The position numbers and the translations under genes were made by a program. Below, one piece after another: positions 25,997 through 33,030 of a stretch of DNA of 41,867 nt. Position 1 is the stretch's first letter. The number at the start of each line of letters is the position of its first letter. The notes under the pieces are model-generated. The model did no database searches, had not been told where the DNA came from, and saw only the letters and a program-made list of their open reading frames with translations. Origin of the DNA: Flavivirga aquimarina (GTDB lineage Bacteria; Bacteroidota; Bacteroidia; Flavobacteriales; Flavobacteriaceae); NCBI RefSeq assembly GCF_030540835.1, contig NZ_JAUOEK010000173.1, forward strand, positions 1 to 41,867, in the 5' to 3' direction.

Positions 25997-26008
25997 GTGT
26001 AAGGTGGT

Positions 26009-26293
26009 TTAATTGATTATTTTTATAATATAACTTATTATAATTATTGCTATGGTTATTATAGCTAATGCCCCAATAATTCTATTGGAGTGTTTAAATT
26101 TAAAGAAAATATTTATTCCTATGCAGACAAAGAGTATAATTAAGCTATAAACGGCAGGGTACATATAAAAAGCATCTGCAAATTGGCCTTTAAAGATTAG
26201 AACAATAGATCTTTGCAAACCACAACCCATGCATTCTATACCTAAAAGTTTTTTGTTTAGGCATGGTAACATATAATCGTCTACAGTTTGCAT
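26009..26293 (-). CDS. DUF2752 protein, short copy
   Basis: A 94-residue membrane protein. The N-terminal DUF2752 signature is L-G-I-E-C-M-G-C-G-L-Q-R (residues about 17-28), the CxGCG-x-QR pattern, followed by two TM helices. It lacks the first TM found in the longer copy upstream, so the cysteine motif lies near the N-terminus. The gene is 15 bp after the longer DUF2752 gene and 12 bp ahead of the CCC-motif gene, so it belongs to the same operon. The role of DUF2752 is unknown. Two non-identical copies in tandem suggest a heteromeric membrane complex, an inference only. Confidence 0.82.
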   Translation of the reverse strand: MQTVDDYMLPCLNKKLLGIECMGCGLQRSIVLIFKGQFADAFYMYPAVYSLIILFVCIGINIFFKFKHSNRIIGALAIITIAIIIISYIIKIIN

Positions 26294-26308
26294 GAATAAT
26301 AAATGGTT

Positions 26309-26728
26309 TTATGGTGCTAAAATAGTAAAAGGATATAAATTGATATTTCTTAATATCCAAAATAAAATGACTACAATTAATATAGTATAAGTCGTTTTCG
26401 ATTTATGTAAAAGGTTCTTATAAGTTCTTTTAAAAACTATTCCAAATAGTTTAATTAAAGCATCGTATAGCATAACCAATGCTAATAGAATAATTAAAAA
26501 ATTGTGCTTAAGGCCTTCAAAAAAATGTCCTTGAAGCAATTGATGTGTCGCTCTTTGACTACCACAACCCGGACAATATATTCCAGTTAAAGAATAAAAA
26601 GGGCACTTAGGAAAAAACCAAGATTCCGAAGGATTGTAATGATAGTATAAATATGAAATAAAAATAAATGTTATTACAACTAATATAATAACAAAAGGTT
26701 TTATTTTATTGAGCACTTCCAATCGCAC
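26309..26728 (-). CDS. DUF2752 protein, long copy, non-ATG start
   Basis: A membrane protein of up to 139 residues with an N-terminal TM (about 10-28), the DUF2752 cysteine signature CPFYSLTGIYCPGCGSQRAT (about 42-61), and two further TM segments. There is no in-frame ATG before the conserved part. Possible starts are GTG at 26728, TTG at 26722 or GTG at 26716, all overlapping the end of the CD225-like gene (stop 26706-26708). The GTG at 26716 gives MLNKIKPFVIIL and the smallest overlap, so it may be the real one, with translation coupled to the gene upstream. Its function is unknown. Confidence 0.8.
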   Translation of the reverse strand: MRLEVLNKIKPFVIILVVITFIFISYLYYHYNPSESWFFPKCPFYSLTGIYCPGCGSQRATHQLLQGHFFEGLKHNFLIILLALVMLYDALIKLFGIVFKRTYKNLLHKSKTTYTILIVVILFWILRNINLYPFTILAP

Positions 26729-26978
26729 CTAAAAATGCTACTCCGAAAATAAGTAAATAGATTACCCACCCAAAAAGAGCAATTCCAACAGAGACTAACC
26801 CCCATATTTTTGCATTTTTTGATGCTTTGTTGGCTTCATCGTATTTTCCATCTTCATACATGCTATTTACTTTTGTAGCATAAATAATACTAACTATTCC
26901 TGTAGGTAAACAACATAAAATGGTACTTATAATGGCTAGGGCTAAATAACTGCTGGGTCTAGGTGGTTTGTTTTCCAT
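26706..26978 (-). CDS. CD225/dispanin-like membrane protein
   Basis: A 90-residue two-TM protein of the CD225/dispanin (IFITM-like) superfamily. TM1 has S-Y-L-A-L-A-I-I-S-T-I-L-C-C-L-P-T-G-I-V, with the paired cysteines and P-x-G-I-V-x-I-I-Y-A-x-K typical of dispanins. The conserved loop YDEANKASKNAKIWGLVSVG precedes TM2. In eukaryotes relatives alter membrane fusion; bacterial members have no established function. It is the first gene of the four-gene operon, followed with a short overlap by the long DUF2752 gene. A dispersed-repeat element begins 89 bp upstream of its start. Confidence 0.85.
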   Translation of the reverse strand: MENKPPRPSSYLALAIISTILCCLPTGIVSIIYATKVNSMYEDGKYDEANKASKNAKIWGLVSVGIALFGWVIYLLIFGVAFLGAIGSAQ

Positions 26979-27066
26979 AAAATTTAAAAATTTGTAAAAT
27001 AATTTTAAATATATGAAAAATGATCAAGATAGAAGCATAAATGGCTCTATATGAGGTGATGAACCC

Positions 27067-27230
27067 ATCTTGACTTTTTCTATTTCCTAAAACCTGCCGG
27101 CAGGCAGGAACGGCTAAAATTCGCCCATATTTCGTTACTTTTTTTATGCTTAGCGATGCTATGCTTTTCAAAAAGTATCTCATCTGAACAAATTTTACCT
27201 CATTTTCGGTTAAAAACAAAAAGTCAAGAT
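27067..27230. repeat. 164-bp element bounded by a 13-bp perfect inverted repeat
   Basis: ATCTTGACTTTTT (27067-27079) and its exact reverse complement (27218-27230) bound a 164-bp stretch that contains a 12-bp palindrome CCTGCCGGCAGG (27093-27104). It sits between the CD225-like gene and the IS200-like element. A frame of 86 codons crosses it on the minus strand but starts with TTG and overlaps the CD225 gene, so it is treated as repeat sequence. It is probably a dispersed intergenic repeat of flavobacteria. Confidence 0.55.
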
Positions 27231-27270
27231 GATTTCAATAATAAGTTAAGTAAATAAGAATTATTTATTT

Positions 27271-27836
27271 CAGTCTAAAAAACCACCGTCTAAGACGGTG
27301 GTCATGTTTTAAAGGCTTTGCCATTTTTTAGGTTTACCATCTAAAACTTTTTTAAGATGAGTAAATATAGAAAATTAACACATGTGTACTACAAATGTGA
27401 CTATCACATTGTTTTCACCCCTAAGTGTCGCTTTCGAGTTCTTGAAGGTATGGTAAAGTCATTGATAGAACATGATTTGCAAGTAATCAGTACTTGGAAG
27501 GATGTGGTTATTCAAGAAATGAATGTACAAAAAGACCACATTCATTTGGTTTGTTCAATTCCCCCAAAGATATCTGTATCAGAGTTCATGGGTATTCTTA
27601 AGGGAAAAATGGCAATCAAATTATTCAAGACGTATCCCAGTTTAAGGCAAAAGCCTTATTGGGGCAATCACTTTTGGTCGAGAGGCTATTTTGTTAGTAC
27701 AGTTGGTTTAGATGAGGATATGATAAAGCGATATGTGAAATATCAAGAACATCATGAATGAACCTATTGCCCCTATGGGGCTAATCTGAAAATCAAAGCC
27801 TCCGTTTTTAACGGAGGTTGTTTACTGGTCTAAACT
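27271..27836 (+). mobile_element. IS200/IS605-type insertion sequence, tnpA only
   Basis: A single Y1 transposase gene lies between two subterminal hairpins: ACCACCGTC/GACGGTGGT with a 3-nt loop at 27282-27302 and CCTCCGTT/AACGGAGG with a 3-nt loop at 27799-27817. This hairpin-flanked layout without terminal inverted repeats is typical of the family. A 7-bp direct repeat GTCTAAA is present just outside each hairpin (27273-27279 and 27828-27834) and could mark the ends, though chance is possible. A third hairpin, GCCCC/GGGGC (27769-27781), follows the transposase stop. There is no tnpB. Exact ends are uncertain by some tens of bases. Confidence 0.8.
27357..27761 (+). CDS. tnpA: IS200/IS605 family Y1 transposase TnpA
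   Basis: A 134-residue HUH/Y1 transposase. It starts YRKLTHVYYKCDYHIVFTPK, a typical opening. The HUH motif is H61-I62-H63 in QKDHIHLVCSIPP, and the catalytic tyrosine is probably Tyr126 in RYVKYQ, with Gln130 completing the Y-x3-Q motif. All catalytic residues are present, so the element may still be active. It excises and inserts single-stranded DNA via hairpins at the element ends. The left-end hairpin lies 55 bp before the ATG and could also limit tnpA translation. The protein ends shortly after the catalytic helix, which is normal for the shortest members. Confidence 0.9.
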   Translation: MSKYRKLTHVYYKCDYHIVFTPKCRFRVLEGMVKSLIEHDLQVISTWKDVVIQEMNVQKDHIHLVCSIPPKISVSEFMGILKGKMAIKLFKTYPSLRQKPYWGNHFWSRGYFVSTVGLDEDMIKRYVKYQEHHE

Positions 27837-27899
27837 GTAGTTAAAATTATGTGCTTTAGTGCATTTCTCTTTCAGTTTCTAAAAAAAAATGATACGAAC

Positions 27900-28031
27900 C
27901 AGTCTATCGGTAAGCAGGTTTCACGAATTCACAAGAATTCAGTTTTACAATGTTTATTCTTTTTTGTTTGGTATTTCTCGAAGCAGACTTTCGGTCTGTC
28001 AAAATGAACCTATGAACTTCCAGTCCACAGC
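27900..28031. repeat. Dispersed intergenic repeat fragments
   Basis: Between the IS and the T9SS gene, the sequence holds CACGAATTCACAAGAATTC (near 27926), TTTCTCGAAGCAGAC with a hairpin CAGAC/GTCTG (27984-27998), and CAGTCCACAG (28021-28030), whose reverse complement occurs at 158-167. Such pieces recall the short dispersed repeats that accumulate between flavobacterial genes. No gene is present here. Confidence 0.4.
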
Positions 28032-28034
28032 GGC

Positions 28035-29804
28035 TTAGTTTTTATTAGCTATTATAATCTTTTTGCTAAGTTCTTGATTATTATCTAAACTTATTTTAAT
28101 AATATATACACCGTCACTAAGTGATTTTGTAGAGTACGTATATGCATTTTTTGAATCGTAAACTTTTTTGTTTATGACTTCTTTACCAGAAACATCAAAT
28201 AAACTAAATGCTTTTATGTTTAAAGTATTCGGATTCAAAATTTTTAATTCTGAGATGTCATTATTTTGAAATACTTTTAAATCGTTTAAGCTGACTTCTG
28301 TCGTATTTAAACTTCTATTTTCATCATCAGTAAAAACAATTTTAAACCGATCGGTGTAATTATTGGCATCAAGGCTAATATTAAAATCTTGAGTTCTTAA
28401 ATCGGTAAATGTATTGTTTTCTGTATCATGTACATAAATAGGTTGATCACTTTCAAAGTTTTGAATGTCGGTAATTCTAATTCTAATTTGAAATTCGCTA
28501 TTTAATTTAATAGCTAAAGGGATGCTTAAATTAGTATCAAAAGGTAAAGCTTCAGCTAAATATAACTTCTCATCGACCAACCAATATGCATCAGAGGCCA
28601 TTGCAAAGATTTCGTGCATTTTAGATTCCAAGCCATAATCGAAACCTTTAGTAGCAGAGCTATGAAATGTTTCTATCAGTTGTCTTGTATAGGAGTCATT
28701 AAAATCAATATTTAATCTAAAACGCTTATAATCACTAGGTATTATAGAAAAATCATTTGTACTATTAGAAACTTTACTTTTTGTATTTGAAGTTTTGAAA
28801 AACTCACTTTCAACATTTGTTTCTTTTATATATACTCTATGGCTATTTTTTGCTTTAACGGTTCCTGTTGCAGTACCTTCAACCATAAACCCTTGTCCTA
28901 TCGGGATATATTGTTTAGGGGTTTTAGTACCAGTACCGGTTGCAGTAGTATTAATTGTACCGTCATTATTATAAGTGTTAAATACAGCTGGTATAGCAGT
29001 CTCTACTGTACCCGTTGCATTAATAGTATAAGTGGCATATCCGCCATTATAGTCTGCTATTTTATGTGAATCTACAGTAGGATCTTGCTCCCAAAACAGT
29101 AAAGTACCGGTAATTACTCCTGCATTTTCTGTATCATGTATATATTCTAATGCATCTAAAGCAGACGGGTACGGGTTACCAACTAAAGTGAGGTTATTGT
29201 TTGCTACGCTAACGCTTATAGTCCCATTATTAGGTTTACCTTTAAAGTCATATTGTTGGGCATCACCAGACCCTGCTGTACCTTTCATAGAAAAACCCTC
29301 TCCAGCGTTTATACTGGTTGAGTTCTGTATATGAACCCAATCTGAATATTCATCAGAAGCAATAAATTTCCAAATCCAATAAGGTTCAATATTTAAGGGA
29401 CTTGATGTGCCATTATAATTAGGATCATGGACCGTACCTGCGGTAGTTGAGGTTATAAGGCCAGTAATATCATTAAGAAACGTAATTCCAAAAGGATTGT
29501 TTACAGAGCTACTGGTTGTACTACCTATAGGAGAACACCAATAATTATATTCATATTCACCCACATTTCCTTCTTGATAAACGCTAAGTTCACCAACACC
29601 AGAATTTCCTGTAGTACCTGTACCTTGTATGATTTGAGCTTCATTACGCAGATAAATGCTACTATTTGCTTCGTTTAGATTTATATCATCTTCAACAAAA
29701 ACAATTTCATCGTTTACAAAAAGGTAGGCATCATTTCTTACTGATAATTGAGAGAATGCGAGGTTGCCTATAAATAGTAAAAAAAGGGTATATTTATTAA
29801 ACAT
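28035..29804 (-). CDS. Large T9SS-secreted surface protein
   Basis: A 589-residue protein with a Sec signal peptide (MFNKYTLFLLFIGNLAFSQ) and a C-terminal type A T9SS sorting domain (about 505-589: LKILNPNTLNIKAFSLFDVSGKE-like opening, then SLSDGVYIIKISLDNNQELS, KKIIIANKN). The middle is Ser/Thr/Asn/Gly-rich and beta-strand-rich, with EGNVGEYEYNYWCSPIG near 75 and VANNNLTLVGNPYPSALDA near 205. These motifs belong to a family of flavobacterial T9SS cargo with low-complexity cores, with no catalytic motif seen. It is exported through the T9SS pore and probably anchored to the cell surface. An apparent -7 box lies upstream, and the IS200-like element lies downstream. Confidence 0.85.
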   Translation of the reverse strand: MFNKYTLFLLFIGNLAFSQLSVRNDAYLFVNDEIVFVEDDINLNEANSSIYLRNEAQIIQGTGTTGNSGVGELSVYQEGNVGEYEYNYWCSPIGSTTSSSVNNPFGITFLNDITGLITSTTAGTVHDPNYNGTSSPLNIEPYWIWKFIASDEYSDWVHIQNSTSINAGEGFSMKGTAGSGDAQQYDFKGKPNNGTISVSVANNNLTLVGNPYPSALDALEYIHDTENAGVITGTLLFWEQDPTVDSHKIADYNGGYATYTINATGTVETAIPAVFNTYNNDGTINTTATGTGTKTPKQYIPIGQGFMVEGTATGTVKAKNSHRVYIKETNVESEFFKTSNTKSKVSNSTNDFSIIPSDYKRFRLNIDFNDSYTRQLIETFHSSATKGFDYGLESKMHEIFAMASDAYWLVDEKLYLAEALPFDTNLSIPLAIKLNSEFQIRIRITDIQNFESDQPIYVHDTENNTFTDLRTQDFNISLDANNYTDRFKIVFTDDENRSLNTTEVSLNDLKVFQNNDISELKILNPNTLNIKAFSLFDVSGKEVINKKVYDSKNAYTYSTKSLSDGVYIIKISLDNNQELSKKIIIANKN

Positions 29805-29835
29805 GGCTTTAGTAGGTTAAGTATATTAGGGATAA

Positions 29836-29843
29836 CAAATATA
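29836..29843 (-). promoter_or_regulatory. -7 promoter box for the T9SS surface protein
   Basis: On the minus strand this reads TATATTTG, an exact TAnnTTTG match, 32 bp before the ATG at 29804. No TTG sits at the standard -33 spacing. Confidence 0.4.
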
Positions 29844-29984
29844 TATTTTTTTTTACAAATACCATTTTTTAATCGATGAAAAGCGTATTTAAACGGAAAA
29901 TAATTGAAAAAATCACGATGAAAATCATTATTTAAAATCTAATTTTTAATGTAATTTGCAAGTCATAAAAAGACATATAACTAA

Positions 29985-30179
29985 ATGAAGTATTTAAACT
30001 ATATTTTAATCGTTTTAGGGGCTGTTGTTGCTGTATATGCAAAATCTGAAAAGGAACAAAATGAATTTGTTTTGATAGGAGGCATTATTATACTCATGAT
30101 CGGTGTTTATAGAGTATCTAGAAATGTACCTAGCAAACATGATAGGGAAGAAGATGTTGATAATTTTGAAAACGATTAG
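29985..30179 (+). CDS. Small two-TM protein upstream of the Smr gene
   Basis: A 64-residue protein made of two short hydrophobic helices (about 4-19 and 26-43) and an acidic tail (HDREEDVDNFEND). It is immediately followed, after 3 bp, by the Smr-domain gene on the same strand, so the two are a translational unit. I recognise no named family. It is a plausible real gene because of its clean ATG, strongly hydrophobic pattern and tight operon spacing. Function is unknown. Confidence 0.65.
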   Translation: MKYLNYILIVLGAVVAVYAKSEKEQNEFVLIGGIIILMIGVYRVSRNVPSKHDREEDVDNFEND

Positions 30180-30182
30180 ATT

Positions 30183-30746
30183 ATGTCTTTCAAATTAGGA
30201 GACTCGGTATTGGTTATTGATGACGATTTGTCCGGAGTAATAAAACAAATTTCAGGAAATACTATGACTATTGAAACAGCAGATGGTTTTTTATTGGATT
30301 TTAAGAGTGATGAGTTGATTGCAAATAAAACCGGCTATGCTTTTACAAAAGATTTGTTTTCGAAGGCAACTATTAAAGACATAGTTTCTGAAAAAGAACA
30401 ACCTTCGAAAAGGAGGCAGATTAAAACAAAAGCAAAAGATAGGTATGAACCAACCATGGAGATTGATTTGCATATTAATAAATTAGTTAAGTCTTCAAAA
30501 GGGATGTCTAAATACGATATACAGACTCTACAATTAGATACTGCTAGGCGTCAATTAGATTTTGCTATTGCTAAGCGTATTCAAAAAATGGTATTCATTC
30601 ACGGTGTTGGTGAAGGTATTTTAAAAGTAGAATTGGAATATTTATTTGGACGCTATGATAATATAAAATTCTACGAAGCTAATTATCAAAAATACGGCTT
30701 AGGAGCAACCGAAGTATATATTTACCAGAGTGCGAAACCGGATTAA
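30183..30746 (+). CDS. Smr-domain protein (MutS2 C-terminal-like)
   Basis: A 187-residue protein. The N-terminus (1-60; KLGDSVLVIDDDLSGVIKQI) is a small beta-barrel region like the KOW/DUF2027-type modules joined to Smr domains in Bacteroidetes. The C-terminus (about 95-187) is an Smr domain: M-E-I-D-L-H-I, F-I-H-G-V-G-E-G-I-L-K (catalytic H-G-x-G region) and Y-G-L-G-A-T-E-V-Y-I. Smr domains cut RNA or nick DNA and are now linked to rescue of stalled ribosomes. The MutS2 ATPase part is absent, so this is a stand-alone Smr protein. It is co-transcribed with the small membrane protein. Confidence 0.85.
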   Translation: MSFKLGDSVLVIDDDLSGVIKQISGNTMTIETADGFLLDFKSDELIANKTGYAFTKDLFSKATIKDIVSEKEQPSKRRQIKTKAKDRYEPTMEIDLHINKLVKSSKGMSKYDIQTLQLDTARRQLDFAIAKRIQKMVFIHGVGEGILKVELEYLFGRYDNIKFYEANYQKYGLGATEVYIYQSAKPD

Positions 30747-30778
30747 ATTGAGTAAAGAAGTATTTTAGAATTAACGAG

Positions 30779-30806
30779 TCTCGATGTATGTTTCGGAGAT
30801 TTTTTT
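30779..30806 (+). terminator. Terminator after the Smr gene
   Basis: TCTCGA (30779-30784) pairs with TTCGGAGA (30792-30799) with one bulged G, followed by a seven-base T-run that reaches the stop of the convergent lipoprotein gene. Confidence 0.55.
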
Positions 30807-31735
30807 CAATTAATATCAGGTGTTTCTGTTCTTGTTTGATTTTCAGTAGGTATTATGCTGCTATCCAAAACACCAAAATCATATATGTCTAAAGAAATTA
30901 ATGTTAAATCTATATTAGAAATCGTAAGTGTTACTGTATAGGTTAAAGAAATAGTATGACTTCTATATTCGGTCGCTGTTACTGTATTAGCTATATCCGG
31001 ATTTAAATAATCGGCACCTATTTCACTGTTGGTGATATCGTTAGCAGGGTTTTGGTCTTGAGAGTCATTTTCTTCGTCACGAGTAGGAACATCATCATTA
31101 TCATCATCGCTATCTAAATAATCAGGAGTACCGTCACCATCCGTATCTTGAGCATCGCTTAAATCACCATCTTCATCCGGATCTGGATTTTCATCTTTTG
31201 TTAAAACGTTATCACCATCATCGTCGGCATCAAGATAATTAGGTATGGTATCACCATCCGTATCATCATCTTCTAAATTTCCATTATTATTTCGATCTTC
31301 TAATTCGGCAGGAATACCATCATCATCGTCTTCTGTTAAAACAGTTTTAAGTACAGCAGTCCCATCTGTGCTTTCTATATCCTGAGTAATTACGATGTCT
31401 GAAAGTGGAATATCATTACAAAACAAATTACTTGGTAATTCAGTATTGCTATAAGTTCTATAATTAAAAGGGTTGGTTGAACTTATGGTAATAGTTTCTT
31501 CATAAGTATTATCATCTCCAACCTCAAGAATGTCAGCGATAGTAAGACCAACAACTTTTAAAGATAAAGATTCAGACGGATCATCTTTAGTTTTATAAAA
31601 TACTAAATCTGTTTCTCCACAAGCATAAAAAGTTTCTTCAAAATCTAACTCTACTGTAATGACATCACCATCATCACAAGAGTATATACTTAATAAACAT
31701 GTCGATATTAGAACTAAAAATAATTTACTACGCAT
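30806..31735 (-). CDS. Asp-rich calcium-binding-type lipoprotein
   Basis: A 309-residue lipoprotein. The signal peptide ends in the lipobox I-Y-S-C (Cys about residue 20). Residues about 135-230 hold repeats of the thrombospondin type 3 kind: D-D-D-D-G-I-P-A, DTDGDTIPNYLDADDDGD and DTDGDGTPDYLDSDDDNDD. These bind Ca2+ in loops and are common in Bacteroidetes surface proteins. The segment after residue 250 is beta-rich and ends in TENQTRTETPDIN. The family is often annotated FKBP-type or hypothetical; no peptidyl-prolyl isomerase domain is visible here. It is a single gene divergent from the cysteine desulfurase gene. Confidence 0.82.
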   Translation of the reverse strand: MRSKLFLVLISTCLLSIYSCDDGDVITVELDFEETFYACGETDLVFYKTKDDPSESLSLKVVGLTIADILEVGDDNTYEETITISSTNPFNYRTYSNTELPSNLFCNDIPLSDIVITQDIESTDGTAVLKTVLTEDDDDGIPAELEDRNNNGNLEDDDTDGDTIPNYLDADDDGDNVLTKDENPDPDEDGDLSDAQDTDGDGTPDYLDSDDDNDDVPTRDEENDSQDQNPANDITNSEIGADYLNPDIANTVTATEYRSHTISLTYTVTLTISNIDLTLISLDIYDFGVLDSSIIPTENQTRTETPDIN

Positions 31736-31753
31736 TGATTTTGGGTTTTAAAG

Positions 31754-31761
31754 CAAAAATA
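31754..31761 (-). promoter_or_regulatory. Possible -7 promoter box for the Asp-rich lipoprotein
   Basis: Reads TATTTTTG on the minus strand, matching TAnnTTTG, 19 bp before the ATG at 31735. No matching -33 element was found. Confidence 0.35.
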
Positions 31762-31874
31762 AAGTAATTGTTATTTATAACGTAGCTTATTGATAATAAT
31801 TTTATTTCAAGTATTTTTGAGCTTTAAAAGTTTTATTTAATTAGACTTATTAATGTAGGTGAAAACTACCTTTT

Positions 31875-33017
31875 ATGAAGAATGTGTATTTTGATAATGC
31901 TGCGACTACTCAAATGAGAGAAGAGGTTATAACTTCTATTACAGAAGTTATGAGAGAGAACTATGGTAATCCTTCATCGTCTCATAGTTTTGGAAGGTCT
32001 TCTAAGGTATTAATAGAGCAATCAAGAAAAACCATCGCGCAGTGTTTAAATGTATCTGCCGGAGAAATTGTGTTTACATCTGGCGGCACTGAAGCTGATA
32101 ATTTAGTACTGAGAAGTGCTGTTAGAGATTTAGGAATTACACATATAATTACATCAAAAATAGAGCATCATGCTGTTTTGCATACTATTGAACAGCTTAA
32201 AAAAGAATATGATATAACGATTAGTTATGTTAGGCTTGGAACTAAAGGAGATATTGATTATTTACATTTAGAAACGTTATTGCAAGCAAAAGGTAAAGCT
32301 CTAGTAAGTTTGATGCATATAAATAATGAAATAGGCAATATTTTAGACATACAACATGTAGCCAACCTATGTAAAGCAAACAATGCTTTGTTTCATAGTG
32401 ATGCTGTACAATCTATAGGGCATTATAACATGGACTTACAAGAGATACAGGTTGATTTTTTAGCAGCGAGTGCGCATAAATTTCATGGGCCTAAAGGAGT
32501 AGGGTTTGCTTTTGTTCGAAAAAACTCAGGTTTACTACCATTAATTTTTGGAGGTGAACAAGAACGCGGGTTTAGAGCTGGAACCGAAAGCGTGCATAAT
32601 ATTATAGGAATTGAGGCTGCTCTAAAAAGTGCCTACTATCATTTAAATAAAGAGGTTGAGTACATTAAAGACTTAAAACGATATTTTATCGATGAGATTA
32701 TAAATAATATCCCTAAAGTAACTTTTAATGGTAATTCCGATGATTTAAATAAAAGCACTTATACACTTGTTAATATTTGCTTGCCTATACCTCCTAAAAA
32801 GGCTGCTATGTTATTATTTCAACTAGATTTAAAAGGAATAGCATGTTCTAAAGGGAGTGCTTGCCAAAGTGGTAGTTCTCAAAATTCGCATGTTTTAACA
32901 GAAATTTTAAGCGATGCCGATTTACAGAAACCTTCTATTCGTTTTTCATTTAGTATTTATAATACAAAAGAAGAAGTCGATTATGTCGTTAATGTTTTAA
33001 AAGAGTTTATTGAATAA
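31875..33017 (+). CDS. Cysteine desulfurase (NifS/IscS type)
   Basis: A 380-residue fold-type I PLP enzyme that takes sulfur from cysteine for Fe-S clusters or tRNA thiolation. It opens with YFDNAATTQMREEV. PLP contacts are TSGGTEADNLVL (68-79), FHSDAVQSIGH (173-183; Asp176, Gln179) and Lys202 in SAHKFHGPKG. The persulfide cysteine is Cys330 in CSKGSACQSGSSQNSH. The short loop marks a group I enzyme (NifS/IscS); SufS-type enzymes have a different loop. It is slightly shorter than IscS (404). No iscU or suf genes adjoin it, so its acceptor is unknown. It is convergent with the TonB-dependent receptor gene 13 bp away. Confidence 0.92.
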   Translation: MKNVYFDNAATTQMREEVITSITEVMRENYGNPSSSHSFGRSSKVLIEQSRKTIAQCLNVSAGEIVFTSGGTEADNLVLRSAVRDLGITHIITSKIEHHAVLHTIEQLKKEYDITISYVRLGTKGDIDYLHLETLLQAKGKALVSLMHINNEIGNILDIQHVANLCKANNALFHSDAVQSIGHYNMDLQEIQVDFLAASAHKFHGPKGVGFAFVRKNSGLLPLIFGGEQERGFRAGTESVHNIIGIEAALKSAYYHLNKEVEYIKDLKRYFIDEIINNIPKVTFNGNSDDLNKSTYTLVNICLPIPPKKAAMLLFQLDLKGIACSKGSACQSGSSQNSHVLTEILSDADLQKPSIRFSFSIYNTKEEVDYVVNVLKEFIE

Positions 33018-33030
33018 TTGGTATAGCTTT

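Noticed and set aside
26959-27219. An 86-codon minus-strand frame upstream of the CD225-like gene
   Set aside because: It begins with TTG, overlaps the CD225 gene, and most of it lies inside the inverted-repeat element. Its translation looks like a repeat-derived peptide, so it is not listed as a gene.
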